Part shown: piece by piece, positions 42,957-51,753 of the stretch
How positions within the stretch are numbered: position 1 is the first letter of the stretch
Layout of the letters: the number at the start of each line of letters is the position of its first letter
DNA from: Brooklawnia cerclae
GTDB taxonomy: Bacteria; Actinomycetota; Actinomycetes; Propionibacteriales; Propionibacteriaceae
NCBI RefSeq assembly: GCF_011758645.1
Contig: NZ_JAAMOZ010000005.1
Span: 62,001-126,000, forward strand
DNA length: 64,000 bases
Direction: 5' to 3'
Notes under the pieces: generated by a model
What the model was told of the DNA's origin: nothing
The model's database searches: none
Seen by the model: the letters and a program-made list of their open reading frames with translations, nothing else
Translations under genes and position numbers: made by a program

Positions 42957-43768
42957 GGCGCCTGCAGGAGACCGACCACCTCGTCCAGGCCTCGCGGGTG
43001 TCCCGGCAGCCCGAGGCGCTGGGCGAGCGCCAGCGGCCACGGCTGATCGAGGCGCGCCCGGGCCACGAGGCCGGCGTCCGACAGCACCTCACCGACCCCA
43101 CCGCTGACCACCTGGTGATCGACGACGACAGCCGCCCGATCGCCACGGGCCAGAGCCAGGTCGACATCGTGCGTGGCGAGCACCACCGTCGTGCCCTGGT
43201 CACGAAGCCGCGCGAGGATCGCGACCGTCTCGCGCACCCCCGCCGGGTCGAGTCCCGCGGTCGGCTCGTCCAGAAGCAGCACGTCGGGACGCATCGCAAC
43301 CGCGCCGGCGATCGCGACTCGCTTGCGTTCGCCGTAGCTGAGCTGATGACAGGGCCGATCGGCCAGATGGGTGACGGAGAGCAGGTCGAGGGCCTCGTCC
43401 ACCCGGGCGAGCACCTCGTCGCGGGGCAGGCCCATGTTCGTCGGGCCGAACGACACGTCCTGACGGACGTCGGCCGAGAAGAGCTGATCGTCGGGATCCT
43501 GCATGACGAGCTGGACGCGCCGCCGATGCGCACGAAGTGAGCGGCGGTCGTGCCCCAGGGGCTCGCCCTCGACGAGAATCGATCCGCTCGCCGGCACATG
43601 GCTGCCGCACAAGCAGCGCAGAAGTGTGGTCTTGCCCGAGCCGTTGGCTCCGAGCAGCACCAGCCGGCTGCCACGCTCGACGGTGAGCGACACCCGGTCG
43701 AGCACCGGCGGCCCCCCGGGATAGCCCGCCGAGACGTCGCGCACCTCGATGACCGGAGTGCTCACCAT
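42953..43768 (-). CDS. cbiO: Cobalt ECF transporter ATPase CbiO
   Basis: ATP-hydrolysing subunit of the energy-coupling-factor cobalt importer. The 271-residue protein has Walker [10 protein letters not shown] (about 40-48), Q-loop [15 protein letters not shown], signature [14 protein letters not shown] and Walker [14 protein letters not shown], all typical of CbiO/EcfA. The ATG at 43768 overlaps the cbiQ stop by 7 nt; an in-frame GTG one codon later is equally possible. Last gene of cbiMNQO; its stop codon lies within the right arm of repeat element copy 3. Confidence 0.94.
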   Translation of the reverse strand: MVSTPVIEVRDVSAGYPGGPPVLDRVSLTVERGSRLVLLGANGSGKTTLLRCLCGSHVPASGSILVEGEPLGHDRRSLRAHRRRVQLVMQDPDDQLFSADVRQDVSFGPTNMGLPRDEVLARVDEALDLLSVTHLADRPCHQLSYGERKRVAIAGAVAMRPDVLLLDEPTAGLDPAGVRETVAILARLRDQGTTVVLATHDVDLALARGDRAAVVVDHQVVSGGVGEVLSDAGLVARARLDQPWPLALAQRLGLPGHPRGLDEVVGLLQAP

Positions 43769-44565
43769 GCCGCCTCCCGGACGAGCACCCAGGCCAGGCA
43801 CACAGTCCAGATCGCGGCGACGAGACCGGCGAAACCGGCCGCCAGACGCCGGTCACGCGGGCGGTCCGGGCTGGTCGTGGCCAAGGAATCCTCCGCACCC
43901 CGGGCGGCCAGCCCGGACTCGAGCCTGCGGGCACGGTCCCACGAGCGCACCAGGATCGTCCCGACGGCACCCGCCGTGGCTTGCCAGCGCAGTCTCGCGG
44001 TCTCGCGCGACCGGATCGGCGGATCGCCCAGCCGCCGCAGCTGGGTGTCGTGCAGCGCGACCGCGGTCGACCAGACGATGAACAGCAGCCGGTAGGTGAG
44101 CGAAGCCACCTCGACCAGCGGCCCGGGCACACGGTGGGCGGCCATCCAGTCGAGCAGGTCCGACATGGGGGTCGTGAGGGCCAGGACCATGACCGCCAGC
44201 GTCCCGGCCAGCGCGTGCAGGACGAGGCGGCCCGCCATGGCGACCGACGTCGGCGTGACCGACAGAAAACCCCACTGCCAGTAGGGATCGATCGGGGACG
44301 CGCCCACGGACAACAGGACGGAGATCGCCCCCAGGGCGATGAACACGATGGGTGCGCTCATCGCACCCATCAGCATCGACCAGCGGATGTGTGCCGGCCC
44401 GAGGATCAGGGCGGCGCTGGCCACCCCGACGAGCACGGTGCCCGGCACGACCGGCGCCACCAGGGCCGTCATGATCAGGGCGAGGCTGAGGAGGAGTTTG
44501 TCCCCCACGCGCTGGCGCCGCCAGGGGCTCGCCCAGGCGGCGTCATCGACGGCGAGCGCGGCCAT
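43762..44565 (-). CDS. cbiQ: Cobalt ECF transporter transmembrane protein CbiQ
   Basis: Transmembrane coupling (T) component that links the ATPase to the CbiM substrate module. The 267-residue protein has five or six helices. The cytoplasmic coupling motifs expected for EcfT/CbiQ appear as [18 protein letters not shown] and [17 protein letters not shown] (the Ala-Arg-Gly type motif). Only 3 nt separate it from cbiN. Together with CbiM, CbiN and CbiO it forms a complete group I Co2+ importer. Confidence 0.93.
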   Translation of the reverse strand: MAALAVDDAAWASPWRRQRVGDKLLLSLALIMTALVAPVVPGTVLVGVASAALILGPAHIRWSMLMGAMSAPIVFIALGAISVLLSVGASPIDPYWQWGFLSVTPTSVAMAGRLVLHALAGTLAVMVLALTTPMSDLLDWMAAHRVPGPLVEVASLTYRLLFIVWSTAVALHDTQLRRLGDPPIRSRETARLRWQATAGAVGTILVRSWDRARRLESGLAARGAEDSLATTSPDRPRDRRLAAGFAGLVAAIWTVCLAWVLVREAAW

Positions 44566-44568
44566 GGA

Positions 44569-44967
44569 TCAGCTGGCCGCGGGCTCGGGTTCCACGGCCG
44601 GATCACCGTCCGGGCCGCCTTCGGCCCGCTCACGCTCGACCCGGTTTCGCTCCGCCTGGCGTCCCCTCAGGTTGCCGAAGGCGAAGCCGACGACGCCCGC
44701 GCCGAGTGCCGCCTGCAGCGCGAACAGGCCCGACTCGATCTCGCCCGATCCCGGCTCGAACAGCGGGTGGAACCACGGCTGGGCACCCTGCTCGTCCATG
44801 ATCTCGACCACGGCGGAGTCGGTGCCCCCGAATCCCTCCTCGCCGTCCGATGCCTTGCCCGACCCGAGGACGAACGACACGACGAACAGCGCGACCAGCA
44901 GGACGACCAGGATCACGCTTCCCCAGCCGAAGCCGGAGCCCTTCTTGACCGCAGCCCGCTCAGACAT
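44569..44967 (-). CDS. cbiN: Cobalt transport protein CbiN
   Basis: Small auxiliary subunit with two membrane helices (about residues 16-35 and 83-100) and an extracellular loop containing [34 protein letters not shown], the family-defining region that inserts into CbiM during cobalt loading. The N- and C-terminal tails are longer than usual (132 residues in all), with a Glu/Pro-rich C-terminus. The start overlaps the cbiM stop by 8 nt. Confidence 0.93.
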   Translation of the reverse strand: MSERAAVKKGSGFGWGSVILVVLLVALFVVSFVLGSGKASDGEEGFGGTDSAVVEIMDEQGAQPWFHPLFEPGSGEIESGLFALQAALGAGVVGFAFGNLRGRQAERNRVERERAEGGPDGDPAVEPEPAAS

Positions 44968-45658
44968 GTGCCGCCTCCTTGGCCTCGTCGTCGCTCGCTC
45001 CCCTGGTCACGCCGAGGCGCAGCAGATCGGCGGGCGCCACCCTGGCGAGGAACTTGAGGATGAGGATGCCGAGGATGCCCTCCATCAGCGCCAGGGGAAT
45101 CTGGGTGATCGCGAAGATCGACAGGAACTTGGCTGCCGCTCCGGCGATTCCGCTGGTCGGGTCGGGGTAGGCCAAGGCCAGCTGGAACGACGTCACGCAG
45201 TAGGTGGACAGGTCGGCCAGGCTCATCGCGAGGAAGATGCCCAGCTCCTGACGCCCGCCCAGCTTCCGGACGAGCCACCATGCGCCGTAGCCGACCCACG
45301 GGCCGGCGATGGCCATCGAGAAGGCGTTCGCACCGAGCGTCGTGATGCCACCGTGGGCGAGCAGGAGCGCCTGGAAGAGCAGGACGACCGTCCCGAGGAA
45401 TGCCATGACGGGTGGCTTGAAGAGCACCGCCCCCAGACCGGTGCCGGTGGGGTGTGACGAACTGCCGGTCACGGACGGGAGCTTGATGGCGGACAGGACG
45501 AAGGTGAAGGCCCCGGCAGCCGCCAGCAGCAGCTTGTTCTCGGGATTCTTGCGGGTCTCCTTCACCACCTGCACCGCACCATGAACGATGAACGGGGTGG
45601 CAACCACGTACCAGCCGACCGCGTGAGCGACGGGGAGATAACCCTCTGCAATGTGCAT
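44960..45658 (-). CDS. cbiM: Cobalt ECF transporter substrate-binding protein CbiM
   Basis: Cobalt-binding S component. The mature-type N-terminus MHIAEGYLP is required for metal coordination in CbiM/NikM proteins, through the amino group, His2 and downstream His residues; here the following [15 protein letters not shown] supplies another conserved His. The 232-residue protein has about seven helices and the typical SHPTGTG and [12 protein letters not shown] motifs. First gene of the operon, 45 nt downstream of a cobalamin riboswitch, which explains its regulation: high cobalamin should shut off cobalt import. Confidence 0.96.
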   Translation of the reverse strand: MHIAEGYLPVAHAVGWYVVATPFIVHGAVQVVKETRKNPENKLLLAAAGAFTFVLSAIKLPSVTGSSSHPTGTGLGAVLFKPPVMAFLGTVVLLFQALLLAHGGITTLGANAFSMAIAGPWVGYGAWWLVRKLGGRQELGIFLAMSLADLSTYCVTSFQLALAYPDPTSGIAGAAAKFLSIFAITQIPLALMEGILGILILKFLARVAPADLLRLGVTRGASDDEAKEAAHV

Positions 45659-45703
45659 GATGCACAGAACCTCTCTCGGGATTACGCGTCCCGGATACCG
45701 GTG

Positions 45704-45828
45704 GACCTGCAGGCGAGTTCCTGGCTCCCGATTCCCGGCGGGCCGAACGCGATGCGATCGGCGGCGATGGGCTCGGACACAGTGGCGCGACCGTGCCGGC
45801 TCGTCCGGCTTCCTCGCGCATGCAGGTC
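45704..45828 (-). ncRNA. Cobalamin riboswitch controlling cbiMNQO
   Basis: On the minus strand the leader contains the conserved core in order: P1 left arm GACCTGCA (45821-45828), GGAAGCCGG (45805-45813), CGCCACTGTGTCC (45775-45787), GGGAATCGGGA, the B12 box GAGCCAGGAACTCGCC (45712-45727), and the P1 right arm TGCAGGTC (45704-45711). The order and spacing match AdoCbl-type riboswitches. The expression platform is probably 45659-45703, where GGGA and TCCC can pair close to the GAGAGAGG ribosome-binding site of cbiM. This stretch could sequester the site or terminate transcription when cobalamin is bound. Confidence 0.92.
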
Positions 45829-45869
45829 GGGATGTGATGTTGTGGGCATCATGCTAGCGGGCTCGCCAC

Positions 45870-46318
45870 CTCGTCGGTGCGCCGGGGTCCCCGTCCGGGT
45901 CTGTCGAGGCCGTTGTCCTTTCGACAAGCTCAAGGACCAACCGCCCGCAGCCCTTCAGCAGGCCCGTTGAGCCTGTCGAAACGCCCGTCACCCTCCGACT
46001 CGTCGCCAGGCTCGTTGAGCTTGTCGAAACGAGTTACCCTTCGACAAGCTCAGGGACCAAACGCTTGCACTCATCAACAGGCTCGTTGAGCTTGTCGAAA
46101 CGAGTTACCCTTCGACAAGCTCAGGGACCGCACGCTTGAACTCATCAACAGGCTCGTTGAGCTTGTCGAAACGAGTTACCCTTCGACAGGCTCAGGGACC
46201 GCACGCCCACCGCCCTCCGACGGGCTCGGGGACCGCACGCTTCGACTCGCCAGCAGGCCCGTTGAGCCTGTCGAAACGTCCGTCGCCCTCCGACAGGCGC
46301 AAGGACCGCTCCCAGACC
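45870..46318 (+). repeat. Hairpin-repeat cluster C with 71-bp tandem units
   Basis: Fills the space between the riboswitch region and the CysG_N gene. The core is a tandem array of 71-nt units starting at 46007, 46078 and 46149. Each unit holds CTCGTTGAGCTTGTCGAAACGAG-type and CCCTTCGACAAGCTCAGGG-type hairpins plus a spacer ending CTCATCAA. More divergent copies flank the array at 45916-46000 and 46210-46310. No credible gene lies within it. Confidence 0.85.
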
Positions 46319-46804
46319 TCACTCCTCGCCCAGCACCCGGAGCAGCGCGTCGCGCACGCGTACCGATCGGTGGGGGTCACGGTTTCCGACGACCGCCACG
46401 GTGAGCCCTCCCGCCGACGCCGTCGCGGGCGTCGACGCGGACCCACCGGGGGCCCAGTCGGCCCGCACGCAGAAGGTGTGATTCCGCTCGGCCGTCGCAG
46501 CCACCATCGCGTTGACCTGTGGATCGTCGCTGGCCGCCAGCACGTACCAGGCGCCGTCGACGTCGCCGGGACGCACAGGGCGCGACTCGTGCGCCACCTG
46601 TCCGCCGTCGACCAGACGCCGCACCTCGTCACTCACCTGTGGGGCCACGACACGTACCCTCGCCCCGGCCGCGAGCAACGCCGGGATCCTGCGGCCCGCC
46701 ACCACGCCGCCACCCACGACGAGCACGTCGCGGCCGGCGAGGTACAGGCTCACCAGGTACCCCGGGGCGCCCTCGGAACGGTCCGCGACCGGGCCGGTGC
46801 TCAT
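46319..46804 (-). CDS. Precorrin-2 dehydrogenase, CysG_N/SirC-like
   Basis: NAD-dependent oxidation of precorrin-2 to sirohydrochlorin, the first step after CobA toward sirohaem or anaerobic cobalamin. The 161-residue protein starts with a Rossmann fold (LYLAGRDVLVVGGGVVAGRRIPALLAAGARVRVVAP), followed by WYVLAASDDPQVNAMV with the catalytic-region Asp and CVRADWAPGGSASTPA. It ends where Met8p/CysG continue with a helical dimerisation and chelatase domain, so it may be dehydrogenase-only. ATG 46804 is chosen; a GGAGGAGG lies somewhat far upstream. It diverges from hemA with 67 nt between starts. Confidence 0.85.
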   Translation of the reverse strand: MSTGPVADRSEGAPGYLVSLYLAGRDVLVVGGGVVAGRRIPALLAAGARVRVVAPQVSDEVRRLVDGGQVAHESRPVRPGDVDGAWYVLAASDDPQVNAMVAATAERNHTFCVRADWAPGGSASTPATASAGGLTVAVVGNRDPHRSVRVRDALLRVLGEE

Positions 46805-46871
46805 GGTGCTGATGTCGTCCTCCTCCCACCCTGTGACGGGCAGCCTAATGCCCGTGTGCCACCATGAACGG

Positions 46872-48089
46872 GTGTCCGTCATAGCCCGAACCGCCGATCA
46901 TGCGACGCACGGCCTGGCCGTCGTCGAGCGACTCACCCCCGCGGCGGCGGGACTGGCGACCGATCTCGCGGCGTTGGACGGTGTCGTCGGCAGCGTGGTC
47001 GTGGCCACCTGCAACCGGGTGGAGGTGCTGGCCGAACTCGGCGTCCCGGACGCCGGGAAGGCCGTGGACGACTTCTTGTCGCAACGGCTCGGCCCGGACG
47101 CCGCCGACCTGACACGCCGCTCGGATGCCGCACTCACCGTGCACCTCTTCCGCCTCGCCTGCGGACTCGAATCGCAGGTCGTCGGCGAACGCGAGATCAA
47201 CGGCCAGCTGCGACGCGCACTGTCGCGCGCCCGGAGAGCGGGCACCGCGAGCTTCGGGCTCGCCCACACCATCGAGGCCGCCTCCCGCGCGTCCCGGCGA
47301 GTCGAGAACGAGACCGGCCTGGCCGGGCGCGGACGGTCGATCGTGGCGGTCGGGCTCGACCTGGTAGGGCGGTTCGTCGAGTTGCCGGGCTGCACGGTCG
47401 TCCTCGTCGGCACAGGGAACTACGCCGGCGCGGTCACCGCGGCGCTGCACGATCGCGGGGTCGCGCGGGCGTTCGTCTCGTCGGCCTCGGGCCGTGCCGA
47501 GCAGTTCGCCGACCGGCACGGGCTCACGGCCATCGCGGACGACGACCTGGCCCACCACCTCACCGAAGCGGACCTGCTGGTGACCTGCCGGGGCTTCGGA
47601 GGCCCTGCCGTGCCGTTGGACGCTGTCGAGGCCGCACTGGCCCAGCGCGCGGCGGAGCGCCCGCTGGCTGTGCTCGATCTCGCCGTGACCCACGACGTGG
47701 ATGCGAGAGTGGCGGATCTCCCCGGGGTCCACGTGATCGATCTGGCCGCGATCCATGCGTCGGTTCCCCCGGCGGACACCGAACAGGTGCGCCTGGCCGA
47801 ACAGATCCTGGACGAGGAACTCGCGGCGTTCGAGGCCGACATGGCCATCCGCGGGATCGGCCCCGACATCGCCGCGTTGCAGGCGTGGTCGCGCGGCATC
47901 GTGGACGCCGAGATCGCCCGGCTGGGCGACAACCCCGACGCGGAGGCCTCGGCGATCGCGTTGAGACGGGTGGGGGCCTCGCTCGTCCATCTGCCGACCG
48001 TCCTGTTGCGGCAGGCTGCGGCCGAGGATCGCGCGTCCGGCCTGCTGCACGACCTTCGCGATCTGCTCGCGAACGGACAGGAGGCATGA
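46872..48089 (+). CDS. hemA: Glutamyl-tRNA reductase
   Basis: Reduces glutamyl-tRNA to glutamate-1-semialdehyde with NADPH, the first committed step of C5 tetrapyrrole synthesis. The 405-residue protein has the catalytic Cys in VVVATCNRVEVLAEL, the recognition segment GLESQVVGEREINGQLRRAL, a Rossmann motif VVLVGTGNYAGAVTAAL and the C-terminal dimerisation helix. The N-terminal strand is divergent (VIARTADHATHGLAVVERL instead of GLNHRTAP). GTG 46872 gives the best family fit; an in-frame ATG at 46848 is an alternative. The stop overlaps the cobA start by 4 nt. Confidence 0.93.
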   Translation: MSVIARTADHATHGLAVVERLTPAAAGLATDLAALDGVVGSVVVATCNRVEVLAELGVPDAGKAVDDFLSQRLGPDAADLTRRSDAALTVHLFRLACGLESQVVGEREINGQLRRALSRARRAGTASFGLAHTIEAASRASRRVENETGLAGRGRSIVAVGLDLVGRFVELPGCTVVLVGTGNYAGAVTAALHDRGVARAFVSSASGRAEQFADRHGLTAIADDDLAHHLTEADLLVTCRGFGGPAVPLDAVEAALAQRAAERPLAVLDLAVTHDVDARVADLPGVHVIDLAAIHASVPPADTEQVRLAEQILDEELAAFEADMAIRGIGPDIAALQAWSRGIVDAEIARLGDNPDAEASAIALRRVGASLVHLPTVLLRQAAAEDRASGLLHDLRDLLANGQEA

Positions 48090-48829
48090 TGCGGTTCCTT
48101 CCCGGTTCGGTCACCCTCGTCGGCGGCGGCCCCGGCGATCCCGACCTGGTGACGGTCGGGGCGCTTCGTGCTCTGCGCGCCGCCGATGTCGTCCTCTACG
48201 ACCGGCTCGCTCCGCTGGAGTGCCTCGCCGAATGCCGGGACGACTGCGAACGCGTCGATGTCGGCAAGGTTCCCCGTGGCGCGTTCACCCCGCAGGAGCG
48301 CATCAACCAGATGCTCATCGAGCACGCGAGGGCGGGCAGGGTGGTCGTCCGGTTCAAGGGCGGCGACCCGTTCGTCTTCGGACGGGGAGGCGAGGAATGG
48401 CAGGCATGCGCCGAGGCAGGGGTGCCGGTGCAGGTGCTCCCCGGGGTGTCGTCGTCCATCTCGGTGCCGGCGCTCGCGGCGATCCCGGTGACCCACCGCG
48501 GCCTGACCCAGGGTTTCTCGGTCGTCTCCGGCCACGTCCCGCCGGGCGATCCACGCTCGTCGCTCGACTGGGCGGCCCTCGCACGCACCCACGCCACCCT
48601 AGTCGTCCTCATGGGCGTCAAGAACCTGCCCGCGATCTCGGCGGCGCTCCTGGAAGGTGGGCTGGACGCCGGTACTCCGGCGACCGTGATCGCCGACGCG
48701 GGCACCCCACGCATGCGCATCGTCCATGCCACGCTGGCTACGGTGGCGGAGGCCGCCACCCGCGAGGGCATCCGGCCCCCGGCCATCACGGTCATCGGGT
48801 CGGTGGCCGCTCCCGGCCTGTTGGGCTGA
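48086..48829 (+). CDS. cobA: Uroporphyrinogen-III C-methyltransferase (SUMT)
   Basis: Methylates uroporphyrinogen III twice with S-adenosylmethionine to precorrin-2, committing it to sirohaem or cobalamin. The 247-residue enzyme shows the tetrapyrrole-methylase motifs VTLVGGGPGDPDLVTVGALRAL, VLYDRLAP, VVVRFKGGDPFVFGRGGEE, LPGVSSSISVPALAAIPVTHRG and VVLMGVKNLP. A double ATG (48086 or 48089) after GGAGGC makes the start uncertain by one codon. Coupled to hemA, so precursor supply and this branch are co-expressed. Confidence 0.96.
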   Translation: MMRFLPGSVTLVGGGPGDPDLVTVGALRALRAADVVLYDRLAPLECLAECRDDCERVDVGKVPRGAFTPQERINQMLIEHARAGRVVVRFKGGDPFVFGRGGEEWQACAEAGVPVQVLPGVSSSISVPALAAIPVTHRGLTQGFSVVSGHVPPGDPRSSLDWAALARTHATLVVLMGVKNLPAISAALLEGGLDAGTPATVIADAGTPRMRIVHATLATVAEAATREGIRPPAITVIGSVAAPGLLG

Positions 48830-48849
48830 CGGGACGATCGCGAGGGCGT

Positions 48850-49185
48850 CGTCCCTGGGTTTGTCGAGGGGTCCCTGAGCCTGTCGAAGGGACCCTGAGC
48901 CTGTCGAAGGGACCCTGAGCCTGTCGAAGGGACCCTGAGCCTGTCGAAGGGCTGCTCGTTTCGACAAGCTCAACGAGCGTTCCGACAAACGATCCCTGAG
49001 CCCGTCGAAGGGACCCTGAGCCCGTCGAAGGGACCCTGAGCCCGTCGAAGGGCAACTCGCTTCGACAAGCTCAACGAGCGTCCCGGCAAACGGCCCCTGA
49101 GCCCGTCGAAGGGCTGCTCGTTTCGACAAGCTCAACGGGCGTTTCGGCAAACGGACCCTGAGCCCGTCGAAGGGACGCCGAAGAC
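48850..49185 (+). repeat. Hairpin-repeat cluster D, 20-bp tandem arrays
   Basis: 359-nt gene gap between cobA and the small membrane protein gene, occupied by hairpin repeats. The first block has four tandem 20-nt units CCCTGAGCCTGTCGAAGGGA (about 48872-48951). A CTCGTTTCGACAAGCTCAACGAG-type unit follows, then three tandem units of the variant CCCTGAGCCCGTCGAAGGGA (about 48991-49050), and two further mixed pairs to 49175. Variants are uniform within a block. No gene is credible here. Confidence 0.88.
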
Positions 49186-49188
49186 GCC

Positions 49189-49635
49189 CTATCGCGTCGA
49201 GTACTGCTGATCGAACTCGCGACGCATGCGCGCGATGAGCGCGGCCGCACCGGTGCAGCACACCGCGGCACCCACGTAGGCGACCACGTTCCAGACGTGC
49301 TGCGGCAGACCCGGCCGCTGGACGACGAGCACGACGCCGAAGATCGCCATCAGCCACATCATGATGCTAAGGAACCACAGGCCGATGCCGATCATCCCCC
49401 AGGGCTGGCGGCTGGGCACCCGGGCGATGCCGGTGCGAGCCAGCCGGTTCTCGGTGCCCCTCACCACGCCGAGGATGACGGCGACGAACGCCAGCGCGAG
49501 CACCCCGGTGAAGACGACCTGACCGGGTGTGGCTCCCCCGGCGGCCTGGCCGGCGACCATCCCCACCGCCCCCACCACACACCCGGCACGCATGGCGAGC
49601 AGCGGAGCCCGCTCACGCCAGTCCCGTCGCGGCAT
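49189..49635 (-). CDS. Hypothetical four-helix membrane protein
   Basis: I do not recognise a named family. The 148-residue protein has four hydrophobic helices (about residues 12-31, 38-57, 80-105 and 116-135), with a basic N-terminus MPRRDWRERA and basic C-terminus RMRREFDQQ. It follows the DUF853 ATPase gene by 31 nt on the same strand, so probably the same transcript. A good ribosome-binding site is lacking before the ATG at 49635, which suggests translational coupling or another start. Confidence 0.65.
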   Translation of the reverse strand: MPRRDWRERAPLLAMRAGCVVGAVGMVAGQAAGGATPGQVVFTGVLALAFVAVILGVVRGTENRLARTGIARVPSRQPWGMIGIGLWFLSIMMWLMAIFGVVLVVQRPGLPQHVWNVVAYVGAAVCCTGAAALIARMRREFDQQYSTR

Positions 49636-49666
49636 CAGCGGACCCGTGAGCGTCCCGAGTCCCCCG

Positions 49667-51316
49667 TCACCGCTTGCGCCCCGTCCCGAACAGCGAGCGG
49701 ACGATCTCGCGTCCCGCCGACCGGGCGAGCTGCTTGAAGACACTCGAGTTGGCGACCTTCTCGACGACCGACTTCTCACGTCTACCGGACGAGCGGGACG
49801 ACGTGGACCTCTGCGGCTGGGCGGCCTGTTGCTTCGCCTCCGCCTCGGCACGGGCGGCCGCGGCTCCCTCTTCCAGCTTGCGGGCGAGCATCTCGTGCGC
49901 GGAGTCCCGGTCGATCTCGGTGCCGTACGTGCCCAGCAGCGGGCTCGCCCGCACGATCTCGTCCATGCGCTCGGGTGCGGTCGGCCCCATCTGCGAGCAC
50001 GGGGCGAACACGCGCGTCCAGGCGACCGGGGTCGGTGCCCCGTCCGGGTCCATGACGGTGACGATCGCCTGGCCGATGCCGAGTTGGGTGAGCAGTTCCG
50101 CCAGGTCGTAGTCCGACTTCGGGAAGGTGTTGACCGTCGCCCGCAGCGCCTTCTCGTCCTCGGGGGTATGGGCACGCAGCTGGTGCTGGATGCGGCTGCC
50201 GAGTTGGGCGAGCACCGCCGACGGCACGTCCTTGGGAGTCTGGGTCACGAAGAAGACGCCCACACCCTTCGACCGGATGAGCCGCACGGTCTGGGTGATC
50301 TGGTCGACGAACGCCTTGGACGCGTCCGCGAACAGCAGGTGGGCCTCGTCGAAGAAGAACACCAGCTTGGGACGATCGGCGTCGCCCACCTCGGGCAGGT
50401 CGTGGTAGAGATCGGCGAGCAACCACATGAGGAAGGTCGAGAACAGCGCGGGCCGATCCTGCACGTTGGGCAGTTCGAGGACGCTGACGACGCCCTGGCC
50501 GTCCGGTGCGGTGCGCAGCAGGTCGCGGGTGTCGAACTCCGGCTCGCCGAAGAAGACGTCGGCGCCCTGCTCCGACAGGTTGACGATGTTGCGCAGGATG
50601 ACGCCCGCGGTCTGGGACGACAGTCCGCCGATCTGCTTGAGTTCCGGCTTGCCCTCGTCCGAGGTCAGGTACCTGAGCACGGCCACGAGGTCGTCCAGGT
50701 CGAGCAGCGGCAGCCCCTGGCCGTCGGCGAAATGGAAGACGAGCCCGAGGGACGACTCCTGCGTCTCGTTGAGGCCCAGCACCTTCGCCAGCAGGATCGG
50801 GCCGAAGCTCGCCACCGTGGCCCGCAACGGAATACCCCGGCCCTGGCCGCCCAGTGCGTAGAACTCGACCGGCGGGGCGCTCGGCTGCCAGTCCTGCCCG
50901 TTCTTCGCCGTCCGCGCCGCCAGTTTGTCGCTCGGCTGGCCGGGGGTGGCCACGCCCGACAGGTCACCCTTGATGTCGGCGGCGAACACGGGGACGCCGG
51001 CTCGCGCTATCTGCTCGGCCAGCACCTGCAGCGTGATCGTCTTGCCGGTGCCGGTGGCCCCGGCGACCAGCCCGTGCCGGTTGAGCATGGCCAGCGGGAT
51101 GCGGATGCGGGCGTCGACGACCGGCTCGCCGTCGTGCGACAGGACGCCCAGATCGATGGCCGGCTCGGTGAAGGTGTAACCGGATCGGATGGCATCGATC
51201 GCGGCGCGGTCGGCGTCGGTGAGCTGTGGTGATGCGGGGACCGCTGCGGGCTCGGGTTGAGCGGGTGGAGGTGTGGGGTCGGACGCCGGCTGAGGCGCGA
51301 CACTGTCGGTCGACAT
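49667..51316 (-). CDS. HerA-like ATPase, DUF853 family
   Basis: The 549-residue protein belongs to the DUF853 (YjgR-like) group of HerA/FtsK-type P-loop ATPases. Walker A is GATGTGKT (about residues 86-93), Walker B KLVFFFDEAHLLFAD, and the sensor region GVGVFFVTQTPKDVPSAVLAQLGSRIQHQLRA is present. The N-terminal 45 residues are Pro/Ala-rich. The C-terminal 90 residues are basic and coiled, with Arg/Ser-rich stretches. HerA relatives pump DNA or remodel nucleoprotein, but the role of DUF853 proteins is not established. ATG 51316 is chosen because the longer frame lacks family similarity. Confidence 0.88.
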   Translation of the reverse strand: MSTDSVAPQPASDPTPPPAQPEPAAVPASPQLTDADRAAIDAIRSGYTFTEPAIDLGVLSHDGEPVVDARIRIPLAMLNRHGLVAGATGTGKTITLQVLAEQIARAGVPVFAADIKGDLSGVATPGQPSDKLAARTAKNGQDWQPSAPPVEFYALGGQGRGIPLRATVASFGPILLAKVLGLNETQESSLGLVFHFADGQGLPLLDLDDLVAVLRYLTSDEGKPELKQIGGLSSQTAGVILRNIVNLSEQGADVFFGEPEFDTRDLLRTAPDGQGVVSVLELPNVQDRPALFSTFLMWLLADLYHDLPEVGDADRPKLVFFFDEAHLLFADASKAFVDQITQTVRLIRSKGVGVFFVTQTPKDVPSAVLAQLGSRIQHQLRAHTPEDEKALRATVNTFPKSDYDLAELLTQLGIGQAIVTVMDPDGAPTPVAWTRVFAPCSQMGPTAPERMDEIVRASPLLGTYGTEIDRDSAHEMLARKLEEGAAAARAEAEAKQQAAQPQRSTSSRSSGRREKSVVEKVANSSVFKQLARSAGREIVRSLFGTGRKR

Positions 51317-51393
51317 GCCCCCAGCATGCCACGGCAACCCTGGTCCCACCCCTGTTGTCGCAGGTCCTCCGGCTCTCTTGCGACCCCGCCCGT

Positions 51394-51399
51394 TAGGAT
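51394..51399 (+). promoter_or_regulatory. Leaderless -10 box of the small gene at 51406
   Basis: TAGGAT followed by 6 nt and GTG, the typical actinobacterial leaderless layout. No ribosome-binding site is present. Confidence 0.65.
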
Positions 51400-51405
51400 G
51401 CTCGG

Positions 51406-51699
51406 GTGATCTTCAAACGCGTCGGAGATGGAAGGCCCTACCCCGACCACGGGTACACCCAGCGGCAGTGGGCCGACATCGCCCCGCAGCAGGTGCGGCT
51501 CGACGAACTGGTCACCATCAAGCACACGCTCGACCTCGACACCCTGCTGGAGGAGGACTCCACGTACTACGGCGATCTGTTCGCCCACGTGGTGTCGTGG
51601 CAGGGCGACCTCTACCTGGAGGAGGGGCTCCACCGGGCCCTTCGGGCGGCGCTGCAGCAGCGGCTCACCGTCCACGCCCGAGTGCTGGAGTTGAAGTAG
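51406..51699 (+). CDS. Small conserved actinobacterial protein (often labelled VapB-like)
   Basis: The 97-residue soluble protein begins MIFKRVGDGRPYPDHGYTQRQW and ends GLHRALRAALQQRLTVHARVLEL. From memory, this family is widespread in actinobacteria and often auto-annotated as a VapB-type antitoxin. I see no ribbon-helix-helix or AbrB DNA-binding motif and no PIN-domain toxin next to it, so the antitoxin label is doubtful. It is followed by a LytR_C-domain protein gene 54 nt downstream, a pairing I recall from other actinobacteria that may hint at an envelope role. Start set by the leaderless promoter. Confidence 0.8.
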   Translation: MIFKRVGDGRPYPDHGYTQRQWADIAPQQVRLDELVTIKHTLDLDTLLEEDSTYYGDLFAHVVSWQGDLYLEEGLHRALRAALQQRLTVHARVLELK

Positions 51700-51753
51700 G
51701 CTGTCGTCAACCGCGAGCCGTGGTTGGCTAGCGCAGGAACCTAGGAGCAACGC

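Noticed and set aside
48872-49175. Tandem 20-nt repeats that could suggest a CRISPR array
   Set aside because: Units are directly adjacent without unique spacers of even length, each unit is a small hairpin, and no cas gene is near.
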